A stretch of 52,623 nucleotides of DNA. Source: Saprospiraceae bacterium. GTDB taxonomy: Bacteria > Bacteroidota > Bacteroidia > Chitinophagales > Saprospiraceae. Positions 1-8,679 of the stretch are shown in pieces (position 1 is the first letter of the stretch; each line of letters opens with the position of its first letter). Position numbers and translations under genes: made by a program. The DNA lies in assembly GCA_027488135.1 (NCBI GenBank), contig JAIYCH010000016.1, forward strand, positions 1 through 52,623, read 5' to 3'. The notes below the pieces were generated by a model. The model did no database searches and was not told the origin of the DNA. It saw nothing but the letters and a program-made list of their open reading frames with translations.

Positions 1-855
1 AACCTCACCCCAAATATAGGTTCTTGAATTATGCCTTGCCTCATCGGTAGGCCCGGCGGGTCCCTGCTTAACTTTTTTGCGGGCAAATTCCTTAATGAAA
101 TTAAGTTTTAACAACCAGCTAAAAGCATTCATCCAACCTAGCTTACTGTATCTTTTTCTTGAAACAGTCGTATATGTTTCAATATTAGGAATACCTGTAG
201 TATAATAAGCGGTAGAGACATCCCCCCAGGGAATGGTCATAAAAAAAAGATTTTTCCCATTATGTTGAAGCTCCATAGATTTAAAACCGAGGGGAACAGA
301 CACAATTTTGCCATTTTCTCTCACTTTACTTCCCTCACCCATTCCTTCAACCATGGTAAGGGTTGTTCCTTTTGACATACCTCCACCCAAACCGGCAAAT
401 GCCAGTTTTAAGGAAGTAGCCGATGGTAGTTGATGTTTTAAAAACGAGGCAAGGCAATCAGTTGGCACTACATCAAAACCCACGCCGGGCATCAATAGAA
501 TATTCCTTTCAATGGCTCTTTGATTTAAGCTGGCGCCAAGTTCAAAAACATTAATCTCCCCCGTAATATCCAGATAATGTGTATTTGTTTTCAAACAAGC
601 CTCCATCATCTGAAGGGCCGTAAATCTGAAAGGGCCTGCACAATGGATAACAACATTTACATTTTGTAGTGCTTTCTCTGTTTCTGCGGCATTATTAAGG
701 TCAAAAATTACATAATCCAAACCCTTTTTGTCAGCCATTTCCTTTATAGCTTCTTTTGATCGCCCGCCAAGAATAGGTTTTAGCCCAAATGTATGAGCAT
801 CTTCAACCATAATCCTACCTGTATAGCCATTTGCCCCGTATATTAGTAGTCCCAT
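1..855 (-). CDS. Saccharopine dehydrogenase-like NAD(P)-binding protein (C-terminus outside window)
   Basis: The reading frame is open from an ATG at 853-855 to the window edge, giving 285 codons without a stop. The N-terminus, MGLLIYGANGYTGR, is the Rossmann G-x-x-G-x-x-G dinucleotide site of the saccharopine dehydrogenase/trans-acting enoyl reductase superfamily. It is followed by GGRSKEA (about 27-33) and CAGPF (about 70), which are typical of that group, and by PGVGFDVVPTDC. Family members usually have 340-420 residues, so the C-terminal part is missing here. It starts 11 bp after the SDR stop and is probably co-transcribed with it. The true substrate is unknown; members of this superfamily act on lipids as often as on amino acids. 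Family call firm, function not. Confidence 0.8.
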   Translation of the reverse strand, partial: MGLLIYGANGYTGRIMVEDAHTFGLKPILGGRSKEAIKEMADKKGLDYVIFDLNNAAETEKALQNVNVVIHCAGPFRFTALQMMEACLKTNTHYLDITGEINVFELGASLNQRAIERNILLMPGVGFDVVPTDCLASFLKHQLPSATSLKLAFAGLGGGMSKGTTLTMVEGMGEGSKVRENGKIVSVPLGFKSMELQHNGKNLFFMTIPWGDVSTAYYTTGIPNIETYTTVSRKRYSKLGWMNAFSWLLKLNFIKEFARKKVKQGPAGPTDEARHNSRTYIWGEV

Positions 856-866
856 AATCTAACGAT

Positions 867-1682
867 TTATATTTTTTTCAATAAATTTTCAAGAAGTTTG
901 AAATAGGTATCCGGAAATATTCTTACCAGCCAATCTACGGCTTTAGCATCTTTACCAATAAGAATTCTTGATTTATTTCTTTCAACACCATTTATAATAA
1001 TTTGCGCGGCTTGTTTAGCTGGCATGGTAAGCGATTTTTTTTCTATTTTGTTTAATAAATGCCAGGTTTGTTGTTCATCTAAATGATCCGATAACTTAGA
1101 TTTACGGATAATATTGGTTTTTATGCCTCCTGGATGAACCGAACTAACCCCAATACCAGCGTTCAATAGTTCTACTTTCAACGCATCGGTAAAACCCTTT
1201 ACGGCAAATTTCGAGGTACAATATGCAGAAGAACGAGGGGTAGCGGCATACCCTAACATACTTGAAATATTGACAATATGCCCATCTTTTCTATGATACA
1301 TGTGGGGTAAAAAGGCATGGGTCATTTTTATCACGCCCCAAAGATTAATATTTATCAGCCATTCAAAATCGTCGAGAGGTGTTTCCATAAAATAGCCGGA
1401 AGCTAAATTTACCCCGGCATTATTAAATAAAATGAGGGGAGAATCAGGAAATTCCCGAAGTACATTTTCCTTAAAAGCATGGATTGAATCCATTTTACTG
1501 ACATCTAAATCATACGCATAAATATTTGAGCCAGCCAATTGGACCGTTTCCTGCAATTCTTCTGGGACAATATCACCGATGACCACTTTCGCCCCTTTAC
1601 CTACTAATTCAATGGCCAGTGCGCGCCCAATTCCTGAGCCACCTCCTGTAATAACACATACACTATTTTTTATTGCTGTCAT
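867..1682 (-). CDS. Short-chain dehydrogenase/reductase (SDR)
   Basis: A 271-residue classical SDR. The cofactor motif TGGGSGIG is at 12-19, NNAG at 87-90, and the catalytic Ser (140/141), Tyr154 and Lys158 lie in the S-x12-Y-x3-K arrangement. The frame extends upstream to a TTG at 1700, but the ATG at 1682 begins just before the first beta strand and is preferred. It likely reduces a carbonyl or oxidises an alcohol with NAD(P)(H) in the cytoplasm. No sequence here fixes the substrate. It is followed after 11 bp by the saccharopine-dehydrogenase-like gene, so the two probably act together, perhaps in lipid metabolism (inference). About 65 bp separate it from the sulfatase upstream. Confidence 0.88.
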   Translation of the reverse strand: MTAIKNSVCVITGGGSGIGRALAIELVGKGAKVVIGDIVPEELQETVQLAGSNIYAYDLDVSKMDSIHAFKENVLREFPDSPLILFNNAGVNLASGYFMETPLDDFEWLININLWGVIKMTHAFLPHMYHRKDGHIVNISSMLGYAATPRSSAYCTSKFAVKGFTDALKVELLNAGIGVSSVHPGGIKTNIIRKSKLSDHLDEQQTWHLLNKIEKKSLTMPAKQAAQIIINGVERNKSRILIGKDAKAVDWLVRIFPDTYFKLLENLLKKI

Positions 1683-1765
1683 TTTAATATTTTTAAACAA
1701 GATAGCTAATTTTCAATCTATTTTATCTGTCAAAGAGGCCGAATAAAAAGGAAGAAAGGTGGTGA

Positions 1766-3256
1766 CTAATTTTTTAGTAATGCCATTTTAGATTTCATAA
1801 AGGCAACCTTACTTTCCATATTTTTCGCCAAATTAACCTTTTGACCAATATCCTTTTTCAAATTAAACAACTGATCTTCAGGCGCATTACCATTTTCTAT
1901 TTGTACCGTTTCAACGATTGGGCTACCCTTATAAGACGGGATATAGACATAATGGTCATATTTGTAAGCTAACCTTCCCGTTGCCTCAATCATGAGTTCC
2001 CTTCGCCCCTTTTTACTTTTTCCCAACAAAGCATTCAGGTGATTTTCTCCATCTCCTGCTGGCGATGGAAGACCGAGCAAGTTAGCCAATGAGGCTGTAA
2101 AGTCGAGTTGACAAACCATAGCATTTGAAACGGCTGGTTTTATCACTCCCTTCCAATAGGTAATGAAAGGCACACGGGTTCCGGCTTCATAGAGACTATA
2201 TTTTCCGCCTCTAAAATCGGCAAATGGGTTATGGTTTCCCACTTTTTCCACCGCGTCGTCAAAGTATCCGTCATTTAAAACAGGCCCGTTATCACTAGTA
2301 AAAACAATAAGGGTATTTTCCAGCATCTTTAGTTCCTTCAATTTCTTTAATAATTCACCCACGCACCAGTCAGCTTCGAGAATCGCATCGCCCCGTGGTC
2401 CCATTCCAGAGGTGCCAACAAACCGAGGATGAGGAACGCGCGGAACATGGGGCTGGTGAAGCGCAAAATATAAGAAAAACGGTTTGTCCTTTGAAGATTG
2501 AATAAAATCGAGACCTTTTTGAAGAAAAACATCGTTCATATCCTCATCTGTCCATAAAGCATTTTTACCCCCTTTCATGAATCCAATTCTTGGAATACCA
2601 TTATGAACACTTTGATTATGACCATGATGCCACTTCATTTTGGTCATTAACTGTGGGTGGGTAATAGCCGTTGGCTCATTGTCAAAATTTTGTTGATAAC
2701 TAACAAATAATGGGTCTTTTTCTTCTAAGCCCACTACCTTATTATTTTCAATATATACCGTTGGCACTCTGTCGGTGGTGGCGGCCATGATAAATGAATA
2801 ATCAAAACCTACATCGGAAGGAGCAAACGATATCTTTTTATTCCAGTCAATCATACCATTACCCAGACCTAAATGCCATTTCCCAACGACTGCCGTGGTA
2901 TAATTTGCCTTTTTTAAAATCTTAGGTAAGGTAGTCAGTGAGGTATCAATGATCAGGGGAGCGTCACCAGGCAATATTTTAGCCTGGCTATTTTTCCAAG
3001 GATATAGTCCTGTAAGCAAGGCATATCTACTCGGGGTACAGGTAGCCGAAGTAGCATAACCTTTATTAAAACGAACACCATTATTGGCTAAAAAATCAAT
3101 ATTTGGCGTATTGAGCAAACCTTTTTTATAGGCACTTACATCTCCAATACCCAAATCGTCCAGATTGATGATAATGATATTAGGCTTTTTTACTTGCCCG
3201 TTTATGGAACCCAACAGAGATAAGAAGGCAACCAGTGCAAGAAGAATATTATGCAT
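1766..3256 (-). CDS. Secreted type I sulfatase (formylglycine-dependent)
   Basis: A 496-residue protein with an N-terminal signal peptide (about 1-20, ending SINGQ). The alkaline-phosphatase-superfamily metal site NLDDLG is at 31-36, and C73-T-P-S-R-Y-A-L-L-T-G is the maturation motif whose cysteine becomes formylglycine. TSDNGP near 320 provides further metal ligands. The overall pattern matches arylsulfatase A-like S1 sulfatases, which remove sulfate esters from sugars in the periplasm or outside the cell. It ends a minus-strand gene series that includes a SusCD pair and Gfo/Idh/MocA oxidoreductases, suggesting that the imported glycan is sulfated. No sulfatase-maturing enzyme is in the window. 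The S1 subfamily cannot be assigned by eye. Confidence 0.92.
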   Translation of the reverse strand: MHNILLALVAFLSLLGSINGQVKKPNIIIINLDDLGIGDVSAYKKGLLNTPNIDFLANNGVRFNKGYATSATCTPSRYALLTGLYPWKNSQAKILPGDAPLIIDTSLTTLPKILKKANYTTAVVGKWHLGLGNGMIDWNKKISFAPSDVGFDYSFIMAATTDRVPTVYIENNKVVGLEEKDPLFVSYQQNFDNEPTAITHPQLMTKMKWHHGHNQSVHNGIPRIGFMKGGKNALWTDEDMNDVFLQKGLDFIQSSKDKPFFLYFALHQPHVPRVPHPRFVGTSGMGPRGDAILEADWCVGELLKKLKELKMLENTLIVFTSDNGPVLNDGYFDDAVEKVGNHNPFADFRGGKYSLYEAGTRVPFITYWKGVIKPAVSNAMVCQLDFTASLANLLGLPSPAGDGENHLNALLGKSKKGRRELMIEATGRLAYKYDHYVYIPSYKGSPIVETVQIENGNAPEDQLFNLKKDIGQKVNLAKNMESKVAFMKSKMALLKN

Positions 3257-3283
3257 AAAAAATATGATTTCCCGAAAGGGATA

Positions 3284-4183
3284 TTATTCACTTTTATAAG
3301 CCTCAAAATGCTTGGCAATATTTGAGGTTTCGTGGTTTCCCGCATGAATGATAACACGATAACGGAGCGTTAATTTATCTCCTTTACTGTAAACCGAACC
3401 CAGTTTTTCGTCTTTAGGCCAATACATTGGGGTAGGTGAAAAAAAGCCATAGTCGCGGGTAAACCATGGAGCTGGGTAGCCCGGATTTGAAGGGTTTTGC
3501 AAAATGGCCATGCCCTCCATTTTATCTCCTCTTTTTCCCGAGCAATCTATCCAGGGCGAAGGGAGGCCGAAAGTACCCTTTTCCGTTTGTGCTCCTTCTG
3601 CATTTACCATGATGCCACCATTTATTACGGCTAAATCAGGATCCATTCTTCCGCTAAAAAGAGAATGATTTGTTTTATCTATGACCACATTTTCCAACAT
3701 TTCCATGGTAATGTCAAAATCAATCTGATAAAGTTCACTGGATGGGGCAGAAATAGTGATTTTCCTAAAATCTTTAATAGGCGCATTGGCTCCCGGCCTT
3801 CTCCAGATACATTCATTTTCAATGACCACTTTATTGTCTCCTGAGGGAACAAGATCGGCACGCAAGGAGATAATTTGCCCTCTTTCCAACCCTTCCTGCC
3901 AAAAATTACCACCATTGACCTTATCGCAACCAAAGAAAAGGGAGCTGTGATGAGGGTAATTGGCATTTCTCATAGAAGTTACACCAGACGTGGATGGACC
4001 ATTTACAGGAAAGAAAAACGGATATTTTTCTTCCTCTGAAAACAAATAGGACGTAAATAAATTTTTATTAATGAGGATGTCTATTTTTTCGTTGTGTTTA
4101 ACTGCTGAAACTTTCAATTGACCATATACTGGTAGAAAAAGAGCCAATAGGCAAACAAATGAAAAAGAACTTTTATATTTCAC
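3284..4183 (-). CDS. DUF6807 (PmoA-like) family secreted protein
   Basis: 299 residues with a signal peptide ending at about VYGQ (22). The core FFPVNGPSTSGVTSMRNANYPHHSSLFFG is characteristic of the DUF6807 group often named 'PmoA family'; that label is historical and does not mean methane oxidation. The family commonly sits beside Gfo/Idh/MocA oxidoreductases, as here, and its enzymatic role is unknown to me. The start codon is GTG (4181-4183), chosen because it directly precedes the signal peptide. It lies 27 bp before the sulfatase and 19 bp after the Gfo/Idh/MocA gene, so it is almost certainly in the same operon. A sugar-related hydrolase or binding function is plausible but unproven. 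Confidence 0.75.
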   Translation of the reverse strand: MKYKSSFSFVCLLALFLPVYGQLKVSAVKHNEKIDILINKNLFTSYLFSEEEKYPFFFPVNGPSTSGVTSMRNANYPHHSSLFFGCDKVNGGNFWQEGLERGQIISLRADLVPSGDNKVVIENECIWRRPGANAPIKDFRKITISAPSSELYQIDFDITMEMLENVVIDKTNHSLFSGRMDPDLAVINGGIMVNAEGAQTEKGTFGLPSPWIDCSGKRGDKMEGMAILQNPSNPGYPAPWFTRDYGFFSPTPMYWPKDEKLGSVYSKGDKLTLRYRVIIHAGNHETSNIAKHFEAYKSE

Positions 4184-4202
4184 AATAAGGTAGATTAGGT
4201 TT

Positions 4203-5372
4203 TTAATTGGTTTCTAAAGTAACTTTCTCTGCTGTATTTTGCGCTTTAAGGGCAAGTTCCGTTGCCAGAAAACAGTGATGCTGAGACATTGCCGTTTCTG
4301 TTCTATTCAGAACATCGTCCACCAATTGTCTTCCATAAGGTAAATCTTGGTCTTTACAGTCAAAATATCTTGTTTCCTTATTATCAGTGAGAAAAAGATG
4401 ATTCCCCCCGGAGCGACCCGCAGGATCTATATTTTTCCTGATTTCAATGAATCCATCGGTTCCGAGGATAGTTAACCTGCCATCTCCCCATGATTTCAGA
4501 CCATCAGGAGTAAACCAATCGACTCTTATATAACCCATACCTTTATTACCTCTCACCATCACATCTCCGAAATCTTCAAATTGAGGATATTGTGGGAAAT
4601 TAGTATTCCCTACTTGTGCAGCGATAATATCTGCTTTAGTTGAGCCTGTAAAAAAGAGAAATTGATCAAATTGGTGGGAGGCAATATCACAAATTATGCC
4701 CCCGAAATATTGTTTGTCAAAAAACCAGGGAGGTCTTGACTTTACGTTCATTCTATGAGGTCCAAGACCAATGGTTTGAATTACCTTACCGATGGCACCA
4801 GCCTGAATGAGCTCACCGGCTTTAACCGTTGCCCTGTTTTCAAACCGTTCGCTATACATAATAGAATAAATTCTACCTGTATCTTTCTGTACTTTTTTTA
4901 CCTGAGCTAATTGCGAAAGCGTGGTGATTCCAGGCTTATCGGCCATATAATCTTTTCCACTTTTCATCACACGGATGCCTAAGGGAGCTCTTTCAACGGG
5001 AGTAATAGAACTTAAAACTAATTGAATGGAGGGATCATCTAAAATAGCCGCTTCACTTGTTGCTACTTTAGCCTGGGGATACCTTTTGGAAAATTCGGCC
5101 AATAAATCTGCTTCTTTAACGAAACAGGCAACCAATTCACCTCCACCCCGGATCACTGCATCGGTTTGACTGTAAATATGACCATGGTTCACGCCAATGA
5201 CCGCAAATTTAATTCTGGGAGCCAGATAAGGATTAACCGATAAAGGTTGAACCACTTCCGTTTTGACGGAACCAAAAGAGAAAGAAGGAAGCGCTGGGAG
5301 GACTAAGAGACCAGCCGCAGAGGCGACGGATTCCTTTAAGAAATCACGTCGCCTATTTGGTTGTTTTTCCAT
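4203..5372 (-). CDS. Tat-exported Gfo/Idh/MocA family oxidoreductase
   Basis: 389 residues. RRRDFLK at 7-13, followed by a hydrophobic stretch to about 34, is a twin-arginine signal. The Rossmann segment FAVIGVNHGHI (56-66) and the MADKPG loop (the family's EKP site, here DKP) identify a Gfo/Idh/MocA NAD(P)-dependent oxidoreductase. The C-terminal half carries the usual alpha/beta domain with GGIICDIASHQFD, which contains the conserved histidine region. Members oxidise or epimerise sugars and inositols, or hydrolyse glycosides through a redox mechanism. It is 8 bp downstream of a second Gfo/Idh/MocA gene. Export suggests action in the periplasm with tightly bound cofactor. Substrate unknown. 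Confidence 0.88.
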   Translation of the reverse strand: MEKQPNRRRDFLKESVASAAGLLVLPALPSFSFGSVKTEVVQPLSVNPYLAPRIKFAVIGVNHGHIYSQTDAVIRGGGELVACFVKEADLLAEFSKRYPQAKVATSEAAILDDPSIQLVLSSITPVERAPLGIRVMKSGKDYMADKPGITTLSQLAQVKKVQKDTGRIYSIMYSERFENRATVKAGELIQAGAIGKVIQTIGLGPHRMNVKSRPPWFFDKQYFGGIICDIASHQFDQFLFFTGSTKADIIAAQVGNTNFPQYPQFEDFGDVMVRGNKGMGYIRVDWFTPDGLKSWGDGRLTILGTDGFIEIRKNIDPAGRSGGNHLFLTDNKETRYFDCKDQDLPYGRQLVDDVLNRTETAMSQHHCFLATELALKAQNTAEKVTLETN

Positions 5373-5380
5373 AAAAAATA

Positions 5381-6760
5381 TTAAGAAATTTTTACGTTGG
5401 TCGTGCCGTAAGGTTTGCGCTGTGAACGACTGAGCATTGCATTAGCCTCATCATCTTTTACAAATCTTTCTGATTTTGGATCCCAATTCAACTTTCTGGG
5501 TAACTTCATCGCAATATGGCTTACTAAACAAACGGAACAAGTCCTGTGACCAATTTCCACAGGAGAAATAGGTTCTTTTCTGCTTTGAATACAATCTAAC
5601 CAATTACCGTGGTGTTCATCACTTTTATACAGATGAATTTCATTTGCACCTATAACGGAAGTCAGGATTTTAGGATCGCTGGCATCGAGCGCTTTACTAC
5701 TATTTGCAGCCGTTACTGGATCACTCGACGAAGCCACATAATTTCCTCTGGAAACAAAAATCCAGCCTTCAGTACCTTCATATCTGATACCATTTGGAAA
5801 ACCGCCACTGGTAAACATAGTAATACCATTAGCGTATTCTGCTTTCACCATAAAATCGCCATGAACATTCCAGAGACCAGCTTTAGGAAACTCTGCTACT
5901 GATTGAACGGTAACAGGACCTGTATATTCTGTGTCCATACCCCATGCAGCGGAATCAAAATGATGTTGACCCCAACCGGTAATCATACCAGCTCCATATT
6001 GTTCTAATCGAAGCCAACCAGGACGACCGTAGCCCTTTTGGGGATGTACCCCAATTTCTGTGTAAGGCACTTCTGGGGTAGAACCAAGCCACATATCATA
6101 ATTTAGCCCTGCAGGAACGGGCATTGCCGGAGCGGGAGGACCTGAAGGGTCACCAGGCAAGCCTATTTTAACGGTGTGAAGCTTTCCAATTCTCCCATTT
6201 CTAACCAATTCGGCAGCAATTCTAAATTGTGGCGAAGATCTTTGTTGAGTTCCTACTTGCAGGATAATCCCCTTCTTCTTTACTATATCACTCAATAAAC
6301 GACCTTCAGCGATAGTTAACGAAGTAGGTTTTTGCAAATAAACATCCTTTCCTGCCAATGCAGCTTCAAGGGCAGGTTGAGAATGCCAATGGTCAGGAGT
6401 ACTGATGATTACCGCATCAATATCCTTGTTATTCAACATATCATGATAATCATCATACATTTTAACATCGACATAATTTGCATTTCCTGTTTTTTTGGTA
6501 TAATAGGCTTCCACCAATTTTTTACCATCGATGAGGCGATTTTTATCTAAATCACAAACCGCCACTAAACGGGCAATTTCGTGTTGCATCGTACCAGGTA
6601 AATCATGATCGCGGGCAATACGACCGCAACCAATCTGTCCCACATTGATTTTATTGCTTGGTGCATTTTTTCCAAAAACACTGGAAGGAACAATAGTAGG
6701 TACCGCGATGGCACCTACTACACCCACAATAGATTTTCCTATAAAATCTCTTCTTTTCAT
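5381..6760 (-). CDS. Tat-exported Gfo/Idh/MocA family oxidoreductase
   Basis: 459 residues with a twin-arginine signal (RRDFIGK at 3-9, cleavage near 30). The nucleotide-binding GQIGCGRIA is at 41-49, and STPDHWH (120-126) is typical of this group. The usual EKP motif reads Q143-K-P, with the catalytic lysine retained. The long C-terminal domain contains AGMITGWGQHHFDSAAWG, as in the large exported subclass found next to SusCD genes. It begins 48 bp after the SusD stop, which ties the oxidoreductases to the imported glycan. It could be a nicotinamide-dependent glycosidase (as in GH109) or a sugar dehydrogenase; sequence alone does not decide. Paralogue of the following gene, but too diverged to be a recent duplicate. 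Confidence 0.9.
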   Translation of the reverse strand: MKRRDFIGKSIVGVVGAIAVPTIVPSSVFGKNAPSNKINVGQIGCGRIARDHDLPGTMQHEIARLVAVCDLDKNRLIDGKKLVEAYYTKKTGNANYVDVKMYDDYHDMLNNKDIDAVIISTPDHWHSQPALEAALAGKDVYLQKPTSLTIAEGRLLSDIVKKKGIILQVGTQQRSSPQFRIAAELVRNGRIGKLHTVKIGLPGDPSGPPAPAMPVPAGLNYDMWLGSTPEVPYTEIGVHPQKGYGRPGWLRLEQYGAGMITGWGQHHFDSAAWGMDTEYTGPVTVQSVAEFPKAGLWNVHGDFMVKAEYANGITMFTSGGFPNGIRYEGTEGWIFVSRGNYVASSSDPVTAANSSKALDASDPKILTSVIGANEIHLYKSDEHHGNWLDCIQSRKEPISPVEIGHRTCSVCLVSHIAMKLPRKLNWDPKSERFVKDDEANAMLSRSQRKPYGTTNVKIS

Positions 6761-6808
6761 TTAAAATTGGTTTTGCAATTTTTCGAATGCTTACAAGTTA
6801 AGAAAATT

Positions 6809-8641
6809 TTATTCTGGAATTTTATCTAATGCGGGTTTATTTTTTTCACTTCCTGCATAACCAATATTCTGATTCAGCTGATTAAGGCTATTCGCTAAGA
6901 TAGCATTTCTCGGAATGGGCCAAAGGACGTGGTAAGGACTAATAGTATAAGCATCTCCACGAACATTTTTTATATTGTTTTTATAAAAAACATTTTTATC
7001 CATAATTCGGTCATAAAAGAAGTTAGCAGCAGAGAAATTAGCTGTAGTATAGGTTTTTCCATTATAAGACTTTCCAGATTTAGCCATTTGATAAGCAATT
7101 CTGGTTAATTCCGTCTTTCTGTGTTCCTCGAAATACAACTCTCTTGCTCTTTCATCTAAGATAACACCTATATCTGCACCTCCAGCATACGGAGAACATC
7201 CTGCTCTGGTTCTCACCACATTTACATCGGCTGTTGCGGCTGCAATATTACCTTTAAAGAAGTGCGCTTCCGCTCTTAAGAGATAGGTTTCTGCCAAACG
7301 GAAAATATACCAGTCCGAATTTCCTCCTTGAAATGGGATACGTATGGCGTCTTCAATATAAAGTTTATAATGAGGCCAACTAAACCAGTTCCTTATGGTA
7401 TCTCCGCCTGAAATCAACAATTTACCAGTAGCATCTCTTAGTTGAAGGGGTTTACCATAGAAAGGAGAGGTCGTTTTAATGGATGGATTATTATAAACCA
7501 GATTTTCCATATTCATCCAATTACCAGATTTAACATCATGGCGCAGATCTTTTTCATCATCCCAGATGGTTAACGTGCTATAAGTAGTACCTCTGCAACG
7601 ACCAATACCACGGCCATATCTTGTTCCTAAATCTATTTCAACTACATTGGGATTCATGCCTTGTTTACCATCTGGCGTCAAAATATTTGGACTTGTATAA
7701 AACGGTGTCGCCTGACGCATAGAAGTTGTACCTGTAGTAGTCGCACTGGTCAAACCAAATCGATCAACTGCTGAAAATAATACCTCTGTGTTGGCAGGCA
7801 AAAATTTATTTAAGGGTCTGTGTAAATCCCAAATTACATTTTTTGTAGCATCTCCAGCATTAGCGCCAAAACGCGCAGTCATCAATTTAAAAGTTCCAGA
7901 ATTAATTACCTGGTCAGCAGAAGCAATAGCATCGTCATATAAACCAAGAGCCAGATTTACTTTCGTCAATAGATGCCCGATGGCCCCTTTATTTACATCT
8001 CCTTTATTGCCAGCAAAGGGAACAATTTTAAATGCAAAGTCAAGATCTGCTTTGATTTTTTGAAGAATTACTTCTCTTTTTACCGTTTGAAAGTCCAGTT
8101 TTGGCTCTGAAAGTTCCTTAAATGAAGTAGGAATATCTCCAAATTGATGAACCAGGCGATAGTAATGATAAGCCCGGTAGAAATAAGCTTTACCCAAGAT
8201 AAGATCTTTTGTTGCATCTTTTATCCCAGTTGCTGCGGGCAATCTATCTATAATTGTATTTGCGAGGCGAATACCTAACCATCCTCTTTCCCAATACCAG
8301 CCAATCCTGTTAAAATCAGGACTATTAAGATTCGCATCAGGCGTAATTAGGACATTTAAATTCACTGCAGGGCCAAACTTATCTGTGGTACCCTCAACAG
8401 CTACTTCAGAAAAAATACTTTCTGTAATAATAGGTGAACCATCCCCATAATATTCATCCCGAATATTACTGGCACACGAAGCTAAAGCTGAGTTGAAACC
8501 TGCTTCTGTGGTGAATGTATTTTCAGGAGTGAAGAAGGAAAGAGGCTGAGGTTCCAACCAACTTTCCTTGCAACTGGTATTGGCAAGGAGGACGAGTGTT
8601 CCAATGACCAATAGTTTATGAATTACTATATTTTTTTTCAT
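6809..8641 (-). CDS. SusD/RagB-family glycan-binding lipoprotein
   Basis: The frame opens at 8677, but the ATG at 8639-8641 gives a normal lipoprotein signal (MKKNIVIHKLL... LANTSC with the acylated Cys), so that start is used (610 residues). C-terminal SusD signatures are the RLAETYLLRAEAHF-type helical repeat, followed by RTRAGCSPY and DERARELYFEEHRKTEL. The protein caps the SusC pore at the cell surface and binds the incoming oligosaccharide. It follows SusC by 38 bp. The ligand cannot be read from sequence; downstream sulfatase and Gfo/Idh/MocA genes hint at a sulfated or otherwise modified sugar. Family call is firm. Confidence 0.94.
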   Translation of the reverse strand: MKKNIVIHKLLVIGTLVLLANTSCKESWLEPQPLSFFTPENTFTTEAGFNSALASCASNIRDEYYGDGSPIITESIFSEVAVEGTTDKFGPAVNLNVLITPDANLNSPDFNRIGWYWERGWLGIRLANTIIDRLPAATGIKDATKDLILGKAYFYRAYHYYRLVHQFGDIPTSFKELSEPKLDFQTVKREVILQKIKADLDFAFKIVPFAGNKGDVNKGAIGHLLTKVNLALGLYDDAIASADQVINSGTFKLMTARFGANAGDATKNVIWDLHRPLNKFLPANTEVLFSAVDRFGLTSATTTGTTSMRQATPFYTSPNILTPDGKQGMNPNVVEIDLGTRYGRGIGRCRGTTYSTLTIWDDEKDLRHDVKSGNWMNMENLVYNNPSIKTTSPFYGKPLQLRDATGKLLISGGDTIRNWFSWPHYKLYIEDAIRIPFQGGNSDWYIFRLAETYLLRAEAHFFKGNIAAATADVNVVRTRAGCSPYAGGADIGVILDERARELYFEEHRKTELTRIAYQMAKSGKSYNGKTYTTANFSAANFFYDRIMDKNVFYKNNIKNVRGDAYTISPYHVLWPIPRNAILANSLNQLNQNIGYAGSEKNKPALDKIPE

Positions 8642-8679
8642 AAAAATTCTTCGTTTAAACTTTAGAAATGTCTTCATTT

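Noticed and set aside
2347-2532. 61-codon minus-strand frame inside the sulfatase
   Set aside because: Lies fully inside a strongly supported gene in another frame and shows no family features; the same applies to the other short frames nested in real genes.
3284-4183. Reading 'PmoA family' as methane monooxygenase
   Set aside because: The protein is a soluble secreted DUF6807 member; the name is a historical label.
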